A stretch of 64,000 nucleotides of DNA from Meconema thalassinum (Eukaryota > Arthropoda > Insecta > Orthoptera > Tettigoniidae): positions 343,144,444 to 343,208,443 of the forward strand of contig OX336389.2 in the NCBI GenBank assembly GCA_946902985.2, in the 5' to 3' direction. Shown here piece after piece: positions 34,425-46,759 of the stretch. Each line of letters begins with the position of its first letter. Within the stretch, counting starts at the first letter, position 1. The notes beneath the pieces are model-generated. The model made no database searches. It was not told the origin of the DNA and worked only from the letters and a program-made list of their open reading frames with translations. Both the position numbers and the translations under genes were made by a program.

Positions 34425-34905
34425 TATGGCGTACAACGACGTGACAAAGCTCCTCAGTGCCAGAAACAAAACTGGGGGCCCCAAAGGGTCCTCGAAAACT
34501 ACATTATAAGGCTCTAAAACCAACAGTTTCTGACATATTCCCAGAAAACTAATTTAATTTAAATTGACAAACTAATGAAGGAATGCAAGTCGGTAACCAT
34601 GACAACAGTACCTCAAGGGGTGGCATCTAACTTTCCATATATTTCTGTAAGAAGCAATGTTACTCCATTTATTTCATTTCTGTGAAAGTTTGCAAATGGA
34701 TATAAGATTATCACGGAACCAACTTAGACTGTATAATTCATCAATGCAATTAAGGGGGTCAAGGGATACACTAGAATTTTTTAACGCAATATATCGTACA
34801 GAAGGTCTATTATATCTCCAAACAGCAACATTATTTTCAAAAATTCCTGAATTGAATCAGCATTTTTTGCGGATTTTAAGAATTTGGGCCATTTGACGCT
34901 AAAGA
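34425..34905 (+). repeat. Second copy of the Helitron-like repeat body
   Basis: It aligns with 33102-33490 through GGCGTA.AA.GACG.GACAAA, GGGTCCTCGAAAAC, ATTCCCAGAAAACTAATTT and GGTAACCATGACAA, ending at AGGTCTATTATAT. No 5' end is present, so it is truncated. An open frame at 34657-34896 has no motif and is taken to be chance. Confidence 0.55.
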
Positions 34906-35149
34906 ACCTGAATTTTCTTGCACCTCAAGCCTTTATAATTTATGAAAGGGGTCTTCCTGTGTATGGGGACCTAACACAACGGTGAGGGTCAGTTTTTATG
35001 TGACGTGTATTGCGTTTCGTCTACGAGGGTTTTAATTTTATTTCACGTCAGGAAGTACACGTCAGGTGAATTTAGTTTGAGAGCACATTTTAACTAATCT
35101 TTTTTTTTTTTTTCGACATACGGCTTCATCGAACGATGATTTTGTTTGA

Positions 35150-35677
35150 TACTGTGTGGTAGATATACCCATATTTGGATATCTGGGTGATATGTTGTAG
35201 ACAAAAGAATTGTCTGTCTGTTTTTCTGTGTATCTTTATGTACGCCTATAACTCGTGTTCGGATGATTGGTGTATCGTAAAATTAGGTATGGTATCCATG
35301 AGAGTCAATACACCAATCATTTATAAAACACTTCACCGTACTTTTCATACAGTAGAAGGGTGGGTATAGGGAAAAACGTTTCAAAATACACTACATGCTA
35401 AAATAGGCGAAATATAAAAACTATCCTAGAAGGTCGACCAAGGCATATGTTGCGCTTCTCAATGTGTGACACAACATTCGGGAGTCTATAAAGGGTCTCC
35501 GAAACCCACATTTTAAGGCCCTTTAATTAACAGTGTGTGTGATATTCCCAGAAAACTAACTTCGTTCTGATAAACTTATGAAGGAATGACAAACCGCTAA
35601 CCATTGCAACAGTAGCTCAATTGATAATGTCTGGTGTTAACACCGAAGACCGTTCGAAGAACGGATACTTCTGCTAG
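35150..35677 (+). mobile_element. Non-autonomous Helitron with recognisable 3' end
   Basis: The body matches the two upstream copies. The 3' end is textbook: a perfect hairpin CCGTTC-GAA-GAACGG (35650-35664), ten bases, then CTAG (35674-35677), followed by T. Helitrons end in CTRR preceded by a short GC hairpin and insert between A and T. The 5' boundary is uncertain. Confidence 0.7.
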
Positions 35678-36554
35678 TATCATCATAAAAATCTCATAGA
35701 GTATTTATTTTACAAATATACTTCCCTCTCTTAAATAAATGTGTAATGCCTGTGCCATATCCCGTTTCAACCCCAAAATTAGGAAAAGGGAACGTCAATA
35801 ATCATAGTTTTATCCAGTCAACACCCTTTAATTTTGATAAGCACTCCATCGATTTTTCATTAAAACAAGACATGAAGTTTGTGAGGTTTGAAGCCATTTT
35901 TCAGTGTTGCTTAAGTAAACAAAAGTTTGGTGCTTTTCAGTCGGTCAACACGAATGTACCCAAATAGAGCTTGGTTATGCCCTAATCCTGAAATAAATTA
36001 CATAAGATTGATAAATAGACTAGGATGACCAGTTTCGATCGCCAAGCGATCATCATCAGATCCATTACACTTAGGCTATAGCATCTATGTTTGAGACCAC
36101 AGGTGAAAAATATATACAATATGTACAATTATTTAGTTGCAGTGTTGGTAATGTAACAGTCGGTGTATGCTAAATGTGGTATATCTAATGTTATGTGAAC
36201 TTCTAAAATAGTGATAAAAATCCGGAATTTGTCTGTTAGGGGTGATTATATGGTTATACAAAATCGACTATAGTCGACCATAACTGGTACCTGAGGAAAC
36301 ACGCAACTGCTTCAAGTTCCAGTTAAGGAGACAACCCGATAAGTATAAGCCTGTATTATTACAGTATAACCATAGTTGACTCCCGGGTCATTTAAACCAG
36401 GGATATCGTATGTAGAATGGTATTGTTGGGTAGCTGGATGTTTGGATATCGAAGGTTCTGATCATTATATTATGATACGACTCTCAAAATATACAATATG
36501 ACCACGATATTGCAAACCCCTAACAACAACAGTTGTATTTGGTGGTGATAGTTA

Positions 36555-38190
36555 AATCAATACAAAACCACAGTGTACCACAGTGGTACAAGTCTATGTT
36601 CTGATGATGAAGATGGTGAAAAGGTCTACGAAGAAGTAGATGAAGTTCTGAGGTATGTCAAGGGTGATGAAAATGTTTAGTAATGGGAGATTGGAATGCT
36701 GTGGTAGGAAATGGAAGAGAAGGGAAAATAGTAGGAGAATTTGGATTAGGTGAAAGGAATGTTCGAGGAAGCAGGCTGATGGAATTCTGCACCGAGCATG
36801 ATTTGGTCATAGCTAACACCTTATTCAAAAACCACAATAGAAGAATATACACATGGATGAGACCAGGAGATATAGGCCGTTACCAAATCGACTTCATTAT
36901 GGTCAAGCAGAGGTTTCGAAACCAGATTTTGGATTGCAAAACATATCCCGGTGCTGACATAAACTCTGACCACAATCTGGTTGTGGTGAAATGCAGGCTT
37001 AAGTTGAAGAAATTGAAGATTTGTCAAAAGTCCAAAAGGTGGGCAATAGACAGACTGAAAGAGAGGGATGCGAACAAACTATTTAAGACGAGTATAAACT
37101 AATGAAAAACCCTGAACAAACTACAATTGCAGAGGAATGGGCACTTCTGAAGAATGAAGTAACAAAATCCGCAGACGAGAACATTGGTAGGAAAGAATGA
37201 ATAGGTAGCAAATCGTGGATCACGCAGGATATACTTGAGTCAGTGGATGAAAGGCGGAAGCACAAGAATGAAAGAGATGAAAGGGGAAAAGCAGAACACA
37301 GACGTCTGAGAAACGAGGTTAACAAGAAGTGCATGGATGCGACAGAAGAATGGTTGAAAGAGAAATATACAGGTATAGAAGATTGGAGGAGTAAAGATTC
37401 AAGGAAAAATACTTTCTACTCTGAGACATCGGCATCTTGGCAGGCACACCAGATGATTTGAATGAATTTTTAAATGGTATGGATTCTGTCTTGAGGAAAT
37501 AATTCATGATGAAAATTAATACATGTAAATCAAAAATATTGGAATGCAGTCGAAATAAATCAGAAACCCCTATGGATGTCGAACTGGCAGGTGAACAGCT
37601 AAAGGCGGTGGGTGACTTCTGTAACGTAGGAGGCAAAATAACCAGTGATGGACGAAGCAAACAGGATATAAAAAGTAGGTTAGCACAGGCAAGGAAAGCA
37701 TTTCTACAGAAAAGGAATCAGTTGACATCGAATATAAATTTAGGTTTTAGGAAGTCATTTTTGAAGACCTTTGTCTGAGGCGTGGCGCACTATGGAAGTG
37801 AAACTTGGACTGTTGGAGCAGCAGAAAAGAGGAGAATTGATGCGTTTGAAATGTGGTGTTACAGGAGAATGATATAGAGCAGATGGATAGATAGGGTTAC
37901 GAATGAAGAGGTATTAAGACGAGTGGGAGAGGAGAGATGTTTCTGGCGACTGCTAATGAAGAAAAGGGATAGGTTGGTACTACACATTATAATACACCCA
38001 GGAATAGCAAACTTAGTTATAGAAGGAAAGGTCGAGGATAAGAACTGTAGGGGTAGACCAAGGTTAGAATATGTTAAACAGATTGCCTCAGATGTAGGGT
38101 GTGGTAACTATGTAGAGATGAAACGATTAGCTCAGGGCAGGGAAGCATGAAGATCTGCATCAAAGCAGCCGAAAGACTCAAGTCTAAAAC
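36555..38190 (+). pseudogene. Second copy of the 14-kb LINE, RT core deleted
   Basis: It starts at ATCAATACAAAACCACAGTG, matching 14560, and follows the endonuclease (G-D-W-N-A at 36686, S-D-H-N) to the linker EEWLKEKYTGIE at about 37380. There it jumps to sequence equivalent to 16336, losing about 925 bp of RT including the first catalytic Asp; the ADD region itself is further clipped. It continues through the GSETWTVG and RGRPRLEY C-terminus in fragments broken by several stops and shifts, and ends in AAACAACAG at about 38190. Both ends are shorter than in the 14-kb copy. Confidence 0.9.
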
Positions 38191-38199
38191 AACAGTTAA

Positions 38200-41100
38200 T
38201 TTTTCTGTTCATCATCGTGGCCGTAATCTTTATGTATTTGAATGTGTGTATGCGGAATCCATAATGATAAACGGTGTTGCTGAGGGTGGTGTACTTTCGT
38301 GATTGTGGTTATTATTGGGATGGAGCCGTGACCTTATTTCTGACCTTGTAATCCCCAGTTTTTACCGTATTAATTTAGGATACGTTGAAGACTGGAACTA
38401 GGATTTAAAAACGCTCATAACAATCCCGGATATTTACCAAACATTTGACAAGTATATTCCATACAATTCAATAATACCCCATACTTACTGTCACACTGGT
38501 GGGTAGATTATTGGCTAAGGAATAACCCACCCACCAAGGGAAGATGATTAAGAAAAGGAGATAGGTTTCGGACTGGAGAAAAAGGATAGAAAAATAGGAG
38601 GAGAGTCTCACAAAAGTTATAAATTTAACTTTCAATTCACTTAGAGGCGGTTGCCACTGAAAATTCGTTCTCGGATACCTAAAGTGGGTAAGAGCTTGGT
38701 CCAAGCTGACGGGAAACACAGCTAGAACTTGGGCGGTTTGCAAGAGAGTGGCTTTAGTGTAATCCCTCTCAAGCATGTATCTGCCTACTATGGGGAAGCG
38801 TGATGGTCTGGCAAGACTGAGAGTAACAAATTTATTGTATGCCTGTTCAAAGAAGTTCGTTTTTTGCAAAGTAATTCGAAGAATGACAATAATTTGCATC
38901 AATTTTGATATTTCCAGTTTTAGAATTTGTAAGCTTCCTGAACAGCGACCAAATGCTTCCAAAAAGGATGGTGATAGAGGAATTATGTTTTTGGAAATAA
39001 ATTTGGTAAATGAACCAATAGTTGCATTTGGAAATGGCTAAGCTTTTAACCAGCCAGTAGCCGACTAAAAGTTTAGGCAAAAAAAAAACACTTATCTTTT
39101 TGAAAACTGACCATAAGATTTTGGAGAGGATCTCCACAAGCAGGTAGCTGGCGTAGCGAGCTGTACTTGCCTTACTGGCCAGTTAGAATTAGCTTTTAAA
39201 GCTAAGAGAGCTTTTAACAAGATTACCACTAAGAGGTTTTGCTCAAATGCAACAAGTGGTAAAAACCCTATCAATAAGTTTAATGACATTGAGTAAGGAG
39301 AGGCAAGGAAGACCGGATCTTGCCTAACCGTTGTGTTTTCGAAATTATGAATCCAAAAACAAATATTTAATTTATTTAACAAGGCAAAAGCAGTTGATAA
39401 CTTTAACAAACATATATTCAATCTGGTTAACAAATTTTGGGGTCACAGACCTCAGATAGCATTAAACATTTGCGCCAGGCAATTAACAATTTATGAGGTT
39501 TTAAACCTTATATATGCACTAAAATCTTTGTAAGATTTAAAAAAGGACAAATGAAGTAATTAAAGTTTAAACATTAAATTGAGTACAAAGAGTGTACTTT
39601 AAGAAATTCTTGCGAGAATGTTCTAGAGAGAGTGACAACTTCGAAAATAACAATAAGAAAAACATGCAGAATAAGATAAAAGTTCCTACAACTTCTTATA
39701 TTTAAGCTGAATTACTTTAATGACAATTATACAAAGGAGGGCAAGTCACTTACTGTGAAACAAGGAAGGTTTTAAACTTCCTGTATTTGGATAGGAATCA
39801 CGAGCCAAAATGGGCAGTTTCAATTTCGTGAGACCTAGAAATAACTCACTCAAAAATTGAAAGTATTGTTTTCCCTGATTATAGGGAAGAAACAATGTAA
39901 GTTTAAACCGTGTATAAAACACGTGGTTATACAGAGATAAATTAATGATAAACAAGCAAAAATGGAAGGGCACTTCGTTATAGTGACACCTTATAGAAAA
40001 GTTACAATTTTATTAATATGGTTTGTTAGTAGAAGGTTGAGGAAAGATCATTGGGATTTAGGATCAATGTTCATGGCCTTATTTAAATGTAACCGGACGA
40101 TCGCGACGCGGTAGAAAAGTTGAACAAGCACTGGTTTTCACTATAGTCTGTTGCAAGATGAAAAGTTCACTGTAGAAACAAGAAAGTTTATGGGAAAGAG
40201 AATTATTGCAATGATGAACATAACTGTTTTCACTAGACAGGCAAGAGTCTATTTCTTGAGAAAGTTGTAAATTACAATTAAATGCGCCAAGAACATCCAA
40301 CGGTGGAAGAAAATTCGCTATTGAGCTTTAATTCAGAAGTGAGATTCTTCAATTTTAAATAGTATTTTCACAAATGAGTGAAAATTGCATGACAGCAGGA
40401 CGTGTAGATAAATACAAGATCTGGAAGGTTCCAGAACGGTCTAAGTAGAAGAATGGGGCAAAAAAATAATCCAACGGTGGAGCGAGCTTAGTATTTTACA
40501 GACAGCGGGTATTAGATAATATCCCACGTAGTGAGAAGATCTCTCAGTTGAATAGCTTAAGAAAGGATACTTTCTATGAATGTTGTCTTAGACAGACAAG
40601 GCCTAACATGGCAAATCCCACGAAGAATGATTACCGCCCCACAAGTAATCTCACGCTGTCTATAAAATATTCAATAAGAGCATGTAGATAAAATTGATGA
40701 AGATGAGGTTAAAACCTTAAGTTTGTACTTATCTTGGTTGCATGTTGAAGGCAGAGTTCCCCTTGACAATGTTTAATATGCCAACATGGCGTAGAAAGTA
40801 GAGTTTGCCTCTTGGTGTGAGGAGACTGGCTCGAGTTGAGCCTTAACTGAGTCGACGGCCGGCGCACAAGTGAGACCCACTCAGCAGAACGCGAAGGGAC
40901 CAGGAAAGGGAAAAAAGTGGAGGTAGGAGACAAAAGGAGAACATATAAACATAGTCAACATTACAACAAAAAATTGATCTTCTCTTGCTGAGCCGGTCTT
41001 CAAAGAGTTGATAACAGAAGATACTAGCGCAGCATGGTGAGTAAAAAAGTAGACGTAGTTCTCTTGCTCACGGAGATAATAGCTGGCGATGGTAACGAAA

Positions 41101-43560
41101 TCTGGTGGCCAGATTGAGAAGGAAGTCCTCTTGCACCAGGAAGAGGAAGAGCTTCAGAGATTCGCTGCTAGATGACGCTAGGAGGGTCATGGAAGATATA
41201 TATCTAGAACAGACTCATAAAAGATATAAGCGACAGGATAACCAAAGAGAAAATAGATCACTGTTGGTGTTTGACAAAGAGGAAGGAATGAACATGCAAA
41301 GAGCATTAAACTTTATTCTCTCGTACCGTGTATTCCAAGAATACACCAACTGGTCCTTAGTTCTCAATATCCACTGCCATTATTGGTGGTCATATGCCAA
41401 TACTGGGTGACACTATTTTAACTGCTTTTATACATGGCAATTTCTTACCAAGGGCTTTCAGTATTATGTTTTTTTACTATTGTTTGGTATTTATAAAAAT
41501 GGGTAGACCCCCATATATACCAGAATCCACAAATAACTTTGACTGTATCAGGTGTTGTGTCAACTAGAGCCGGGCAAATTTGCTCTATTTCCGATCGGGA
41601 TCGTAAGTTGCCGCATAGCCAGTATCGTCCCCCACCAAGCGCACTCAATGCCAGGTCTCTCCGCTGAATGAGAATCTTAAGCTTCGATAATACCGGTACT
41701 GAGTGGGAACCTTAAGTCTCGATAATACCGGAACTCCTTTTTCTCGGTGTTATCGACATTATTTATTTAAAGGTAAAAGCAGACTCACTCAAGCCGCTGC
41801 ACGTGTAAAGTCAAAGCCTTCTGTAATAACTCCGGAATGTAAACCATTATTATGAAAATTATTAATGCATATTGGAAGTGATCATGTTCACGCAGTATAT
41901 CGTCTATAATTTAGATTAATGAAGCTCTATTTTGAGCATTTTTTGTTTTCTTGTTTGACAAATAAATGAATGTCTGATTTGGTTCAAGTATCTGCAGGGA
42001 TTTTTAATATTTAATAGGATGGCGTTTTGCATCAAACGCGCAGGCATTAATTTAAAATTAATATAAACATTTGAAGCCTACTTGACGGGATATTCATGTA
42101 CTGTATTCAACATCAAATATCTTCTGTGGCATGGTTCGTAATTCAAGGCCACTGCCACCTCCTTACCACTCCTACCCTCAGTTACAAATATACACACACT
42201 ACTATATACACCATAATAACTCAGGTTATTAGACAAAGTTGACACACAAGAACACAAAAAATGATCACGATGTTGTAGCCCCTAAAGTAAAATAAAACTC
42301 AAATAATTGACGTAGCGGAGAAGAGCTGAAAGAAAGTCTCATGTGTATGGCTCATGAATTATTAGCCCTACTGACTAGGAATTTGCTTTAAAGAATGCTT
42401 TCAACCTTCTTCTCCACCTTGTAATTGGTTGTTATTCGAGGCAACTATAGTGGCAAAATTAGCTACGATGGTGCAAATACACTTGCAAAATATTTCGCTT
42501 AAAATGTTTCAACTAATTTCATCTACTAAAAACTCTGATTTTGTGCCTGAAAGCAATACCAGTTTGTGGCATGTGGTGTATTAATCATGTCAGTGCAAAC
42601 ACCTCACTGATTTGTCCATACATGTCAAAGATATGACAGTTTCAGTGAGAATAGTGTGACGGGAGTTGCACTGAGAACAACTCATTACCGCGAGAATGTC
42701 ACTTTGTCTGATACTCCACAGTCTTGTTCGATCACAAGGTAATATCGTTGCTCTCACTATCACCCATGATACAACGTGTGAGCACGTGCGTAGGGACAGC
42801 GAGGCAGCGTGAATCATACGGAGGGACTGAGTTTTGAGGAGTGTGTACTTACCTAGTGCGACAGAGATATTGTGGTGAATTGCGAAAACACTGGGGGCTG
42901 TTTCCCTAGCCAGCGGACAGCGAAGCAGTGTGTAGTGGTGAGTGACTGGCTATCGTAAATAACTGTAGTTTGTGTACAAGGCAGAGTTGCAGGTATTAAT
43001 AGCGAGGACAGTAGTGTGAACGTAGGCTAAGTGTGGAAGCTATAGTGACTAGTAGTGTCTTATGAAGTGAGGTTCAGTGCTTATTGTGTGGTGTATTGTT
43101 TTTCCTGGCCTGTAATAAAGCTAATATTTCGTTAAAGAAACAATTGTGTTGTGCTTTCACCCACCGTAATCCAGTTAACGAACTTGCCACTAGGGGTGGC
43201 ACGTAACAATATCTTTCTCTCCGATCGTGGTGTAATAAAGTCAACTAACCTCACGGTATTTACCTCAGGAATCAGGGATACCTTATAGTAATCACTAGGG
43301 CGCGGATGTTGATGCCGTAAAAAAGTTTAAAAGGTGAACTTACAATTTTCAAAAATGACTAATAAATGTCGTAAAAATTTGAAAAATGCACTATAAAATG
43401 GAGAAAATGATCTTTTAATAATAATATCACCAATATTTCAAAAATTCGAAAAATTCAGTATAAAATGGAGAAAACGATCTTATAATAATAAACTCGCCAA
43501 TATTTCAAAAATGACATCTTGCTAAAACTGAAAAGTAAATCAAAATAGATTTCTAACACT
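38200..43560. other. Long stretch without a recognised gene
   Basis: All open frames are short and motif-free. At 42770-43200 the sequence has an LTR-like look: an AATAAA signal (about 43118) followed by TTGTGTTGTGCTTTCACC, but no second copy or coding region supports it. The 39-41 kb part is A-rich with no repeat partner in the window. Confidence 0.5.
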
Positions 43561-43582
43561 TAACAAAATGTTTATGTTCACT

Positions 43583-43877
43583 TTAGTCTGATTTGCACTG
43601 CACTACGCATGTCATTCTGATGCTGTGAAATGTAAATGATCTGCGGTTATCAGCCAATAAGTTTTTGTATCTCGAAAAGCTGCGTTCAACATCAACTGAT
43701 GTGATCGTTTGCTGCTAAATCCTCCTCAATCCCAGTCTTGCAGTAGTTTTCACCAGAAATAATATCTGAGATTTTGCATAATGTTTTATACCCGGTGTTT
43801 TTGTCCGGCAATTTTTTCAGTTTTGATGCAATACCCGCAGCAATTTCGCCACGATTGTTGCTAAGACTAGTTTCCAC
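43583..43877 (-). pseudogene. hAT transposase C-terminal (dimerisation) remnant
   Basis: The minus strand reads KLKKLPDKNTGYKTLCKISD..GEN..., an insect hAT-family motif. After a frame change at about 43700 it continues with T-S-V-D-V-E-R-S-F-S, YKNLLADNRRSF and a stop at 43583-43585. The SxDVERSFS segment is the conserved part of the hAT dimerisation domain. No RNase-H-like catalytic core is visible upstream, so only the C-terminus remains. Confidence 0.75.
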
Positions 43878-44302
43878 CCGGTTGATTAAGGAAATGGAAT
43901 CAATATTTCAAATTATCTTGTATCAGCTACTAACTTCTTCTTAATTCTGACAGACGTAACTCCCTCATATAAAGCTGTGACATGACTGAAAAAAAAAACT
44001 TCAAAAGGCCGATTTCTCTAAAATAAGATCCAATAAAAATCCACCCAACTTAAAAAAAATGCTCTTAAAATGGAAAAATAGCAAAACATGCAAAAAGATG
44101 CAAAATAAAAATGACATATTTGAAGACGGGGTGGCACATCCGGAGTTTCTATGTACTTCAGCATTGTTTCAGACAGCTCAGTAAAAAGTTGACATGTCAT
44201 CAACATCCGGGCCCTAGTAATCACTAACTACTAATGAAGACAACTCTACCATAGAATGAAAATGAATTTATTAAAATAAATCAGCAAGTGAAAATAAAAC
44301 AT

Positions 44303-44303
44303 C

Positions 44304-44335
<32 letters not shown>
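44303..44335. repeat. (AAT)n microsatellite
   Basis: About 10 perfect AAT units. A separate (GAAT)n run with 6 units lies at 44773-44798. Confidence 0.95.
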
Positions 44336-44337
<2 letters not shown>

Positions 44338-45024
44338 TGAAATACTGAATTTACTCTATTTACTGTATTATGGGGCTTAATTGGATAAGAGAGAGTATAC
44401 TACGTTAAATTAATTAAAAAAGAACTTGAATTTAATTAGCCTTATAATTATTTTCCATCTAGACTTGAGTATAGCCTTTTACTTCGCTCACCGTATCGAA
44501 GTCCACCATCGTATAGTTGCTGCTGCGTTGAGAAGTTCAGATGTCCTTGATGTTCCTCAACTTAATGAAATATGATTAATATATGTTGTGGATGACGGAA
44601 AAAAATCCATTAATCATCTCTATGAGATGGTCTGTTTCACGGCCACTCATAGTCCAATAAGATACAAAGATTGTCTTACTGAATTCACATACTTAAAGGA
44701 CTGTATTGTCGGTCTCCAGAATGTCTCCGTGTTTGAAAGTTAGTAGAGAATCAAAATATATCAATGAATACATGAATGAATGAATGAATGAATGAATGCC
44801 TTCTTGTGCCGAATAGTGCTATATATACATCCTGCTCACGTGATCTCTAACCCCTCTCTGTCCTTCCATTAGACAGGCGCGCGTCTTGAAATTTCCCAGT
44901 CATATGACGTACTGCTGCACCACACATCATAATATACCGTGTGTATCATTCGCAGTTTGAGAATTTGCAACCCTTCCTCGTGACGATGAGTGAGCGTTAT
45001 TGCGTGCTCTGGTCCAATATATAT

Positions 45025-46297
45025 AAGGTGCGTTCAAAAAGTAACGAGCCGGAGGCATAATTACAGAAACCAGTACCTGTATGTTAGAAGTATTGGTCCT
45101 GGCTGTTGAGGCACTTGTCCCACTGTGACACGAGGCGGTCAATGGCTGTCTCATAAAATTCCCTGGGCTGCGATGTGAACCAGTTCCGCACTTACAGCTG
45201 GACGTCGACGTCCGAGGTGAATCGTTGGCCCCGCAGAGCCCTTTTCAGGAAACCGAACATGGCGTAATCACAGGGAGAGAGGTCTGGACTGTATGGAGGG
45301 TGGCCGAGAACCTCCCATTTGAATTTCTGCAGGAGTGCCGCGACTGTGTTGGCCGTATGAGGTCGTGCATTGTCGTGTAGCAGAATGACCCCACGGGTGA
45401 GATTGCCTGGTCGTTTTGTTTTGATCGCTTGGCGAAGGGTGGTCAAGGTTTGCGAATAACGCTGGGCATTCACTGTTGTCCCGTGCGGCATGAAGTGTAT
45501 CAGAAGGGGGCCATCTTGGTCAAAGAAGAACGTCAGCATTACCTTTCCTGCACTCGTGTGGATGGCCTTTCCTTTTCTGGGTGGTGGTGACCCTGGATGC
45601 TTCCACTGGAGGCTTTGTCGTTTGGATTCTGGTTTGAAGTGATGACACCATGACTCATCTCCAGCCACCACTCTTGCCAGGAACCCATTCCCTTCCCTCG
45701 CACAGCGCTGCAGATCAACATGACAGTGGGCCATTCTACATGCTTCCTGGTGTGGTTGAAGACTGTAGGGCACCCATTGGGCACACACTTAGCGCAAGTG
45801 CAGTCGTTCCTTCATGATGGTGTGCACACTTCCGACGCTCAATCCGACCACGGCGGCTATGGTGTTCACTGTCACTCGGCGGTCCTGGGTAATGAGTGCA
45901 TCAACCAGCTGGACGTTGCTATCGGTAATGCTGGGGGAGGGGGGGGGGGGGGGGGGCAGACCGGGCATAATCGGCTAACGACACCCGTCCTTCCCTGAAG
46001 CAGGGGCCGATAACCTAGATGTTACTTCCGCTGTCAGAAACCGAACAGCACCTCTTTGCTCTTCGTTTGACGCCTCCATGCCACTGTTTGCCATGCGACT
46101 GGCAGCGTTGGACGAATGATGCATGCTGCTGCTCGCTTTGTATCGTCACGTGACGTGCACGCGTGCCCTCTAGCGACGGGCTGTGACCTTCCACGCTCTG
46201 GTCGGAACCGCACCTCGTTACACACAAACGATTAGCCGATGTCGTCACCGGTTTGCGCATTCCAGCCTCCGGCTCGTCACTTTTTGAACGCACCTTA
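45025..46297 (-). mobile_element. Mariner-like transposon with ~32-bp TIRs
   Basis: The left end AAGGTGCGTTCAAAAAGT (45025) and the inverted right end (46297) match over about 32 bp through GAGCCGGAGGC with one difference, and are flanked by TATA-like target sites. The 1273-bp length is standard for mariner. An 18-G run (45939-45956) and a fragment of the LINE/ARR tail (46002-46024) lie in its 5' region. Confidence 0.93.
45192..45935 (-). pseudogene. Mariner-like transposase with a premature stop
   Basis: From about 45935 the minus strand encodes the helix-turn-helix part (TVNTIAAVVGLSVGSVHTI) and then a TAA in frame near 45791. After the stop the same frame is open for 198 codons: A-G-D-E-S-W with the first Asp, HPGSPPPRK, FFDQDGPLLIHFMPHGTTVN, the second Asp in L-H-D-N-A-R-P-H and the third in Y-S-P-D-L-S-P-C-D-Y, a mariner DDD arrangement. 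The frame closes at 45192 before the usual C-terminal WxKC segment; 45030-45190 contains LINE-free sequence that may hold it in another frame. Confidence 0.92.
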
Positions 46298-46323
46298 TAT
46301 ATCCCCGCGTCACGGGAGTGTTG

Positions 46324-46746
46324 TCGGCTTCGGTGGAGTAGTTGGTAGCATGCCGAACGGCTGTGCCCAAGATAGCGGGTTCAAACCCGACTGAAGTCGT
46401 CGGATTTTTTAAGAGCGTTAAAAATCCTTCAGTATGTCTTCCTTCGGAGGGGAAGTAAAGCCGGCGGTCCCATGTCATAGATTTATGGCATATAAAAGAT
46501 CCTTCCACAGACTAAACTTTTGTGATGCTAAATTTTTAGGTTAGATTTCGTTGGAACGCTCTATCAAAGATCCAACGTTGACCACTAGGAATCATTGATA
46601 TCTGGTAGCGAAAGTTGGAACTACTTGAAATAGAACGGAACTTGTAGCTCACCCTAAGGGTGTCCGCTGGAAGCAACTACAGAATCTGGCGAGCCGAACA
46701 TGTCCTCGGACACTCCCGGCACTAAAAGCCATAGATAAATAAATAA
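46324..46746 (+). mobile_element. tRNA-derived SINE with 11-bp target duplication
   Basis: ACGGGAGTGTT occurs at 46313-46323 and 46747-46757. The head contains an A box (GTAGTTGGTAGCATG) and B box (GGTTCAAACCCG), the body includes GGCATATAAAAGATCC, and the end is GCACTAAAAGCCATAGATAA with an ATAA repeat. This is a different family from the 29999 SINE. Confidence 0.88.
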
Positions 46747-46759
46747 ACGGGAGTGTTAC

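Noticed and set aside
41105..41410. 101-codon basic open frame
   Set aside because: No recognisable domain, no repeat partner, and composition simply follows the purine-rich local sequence.
43692..43877. A host gene on the minus strand
   Set aside because: The wording and the following SVDVERSFS frame identify it as a hAT transposase remnant.
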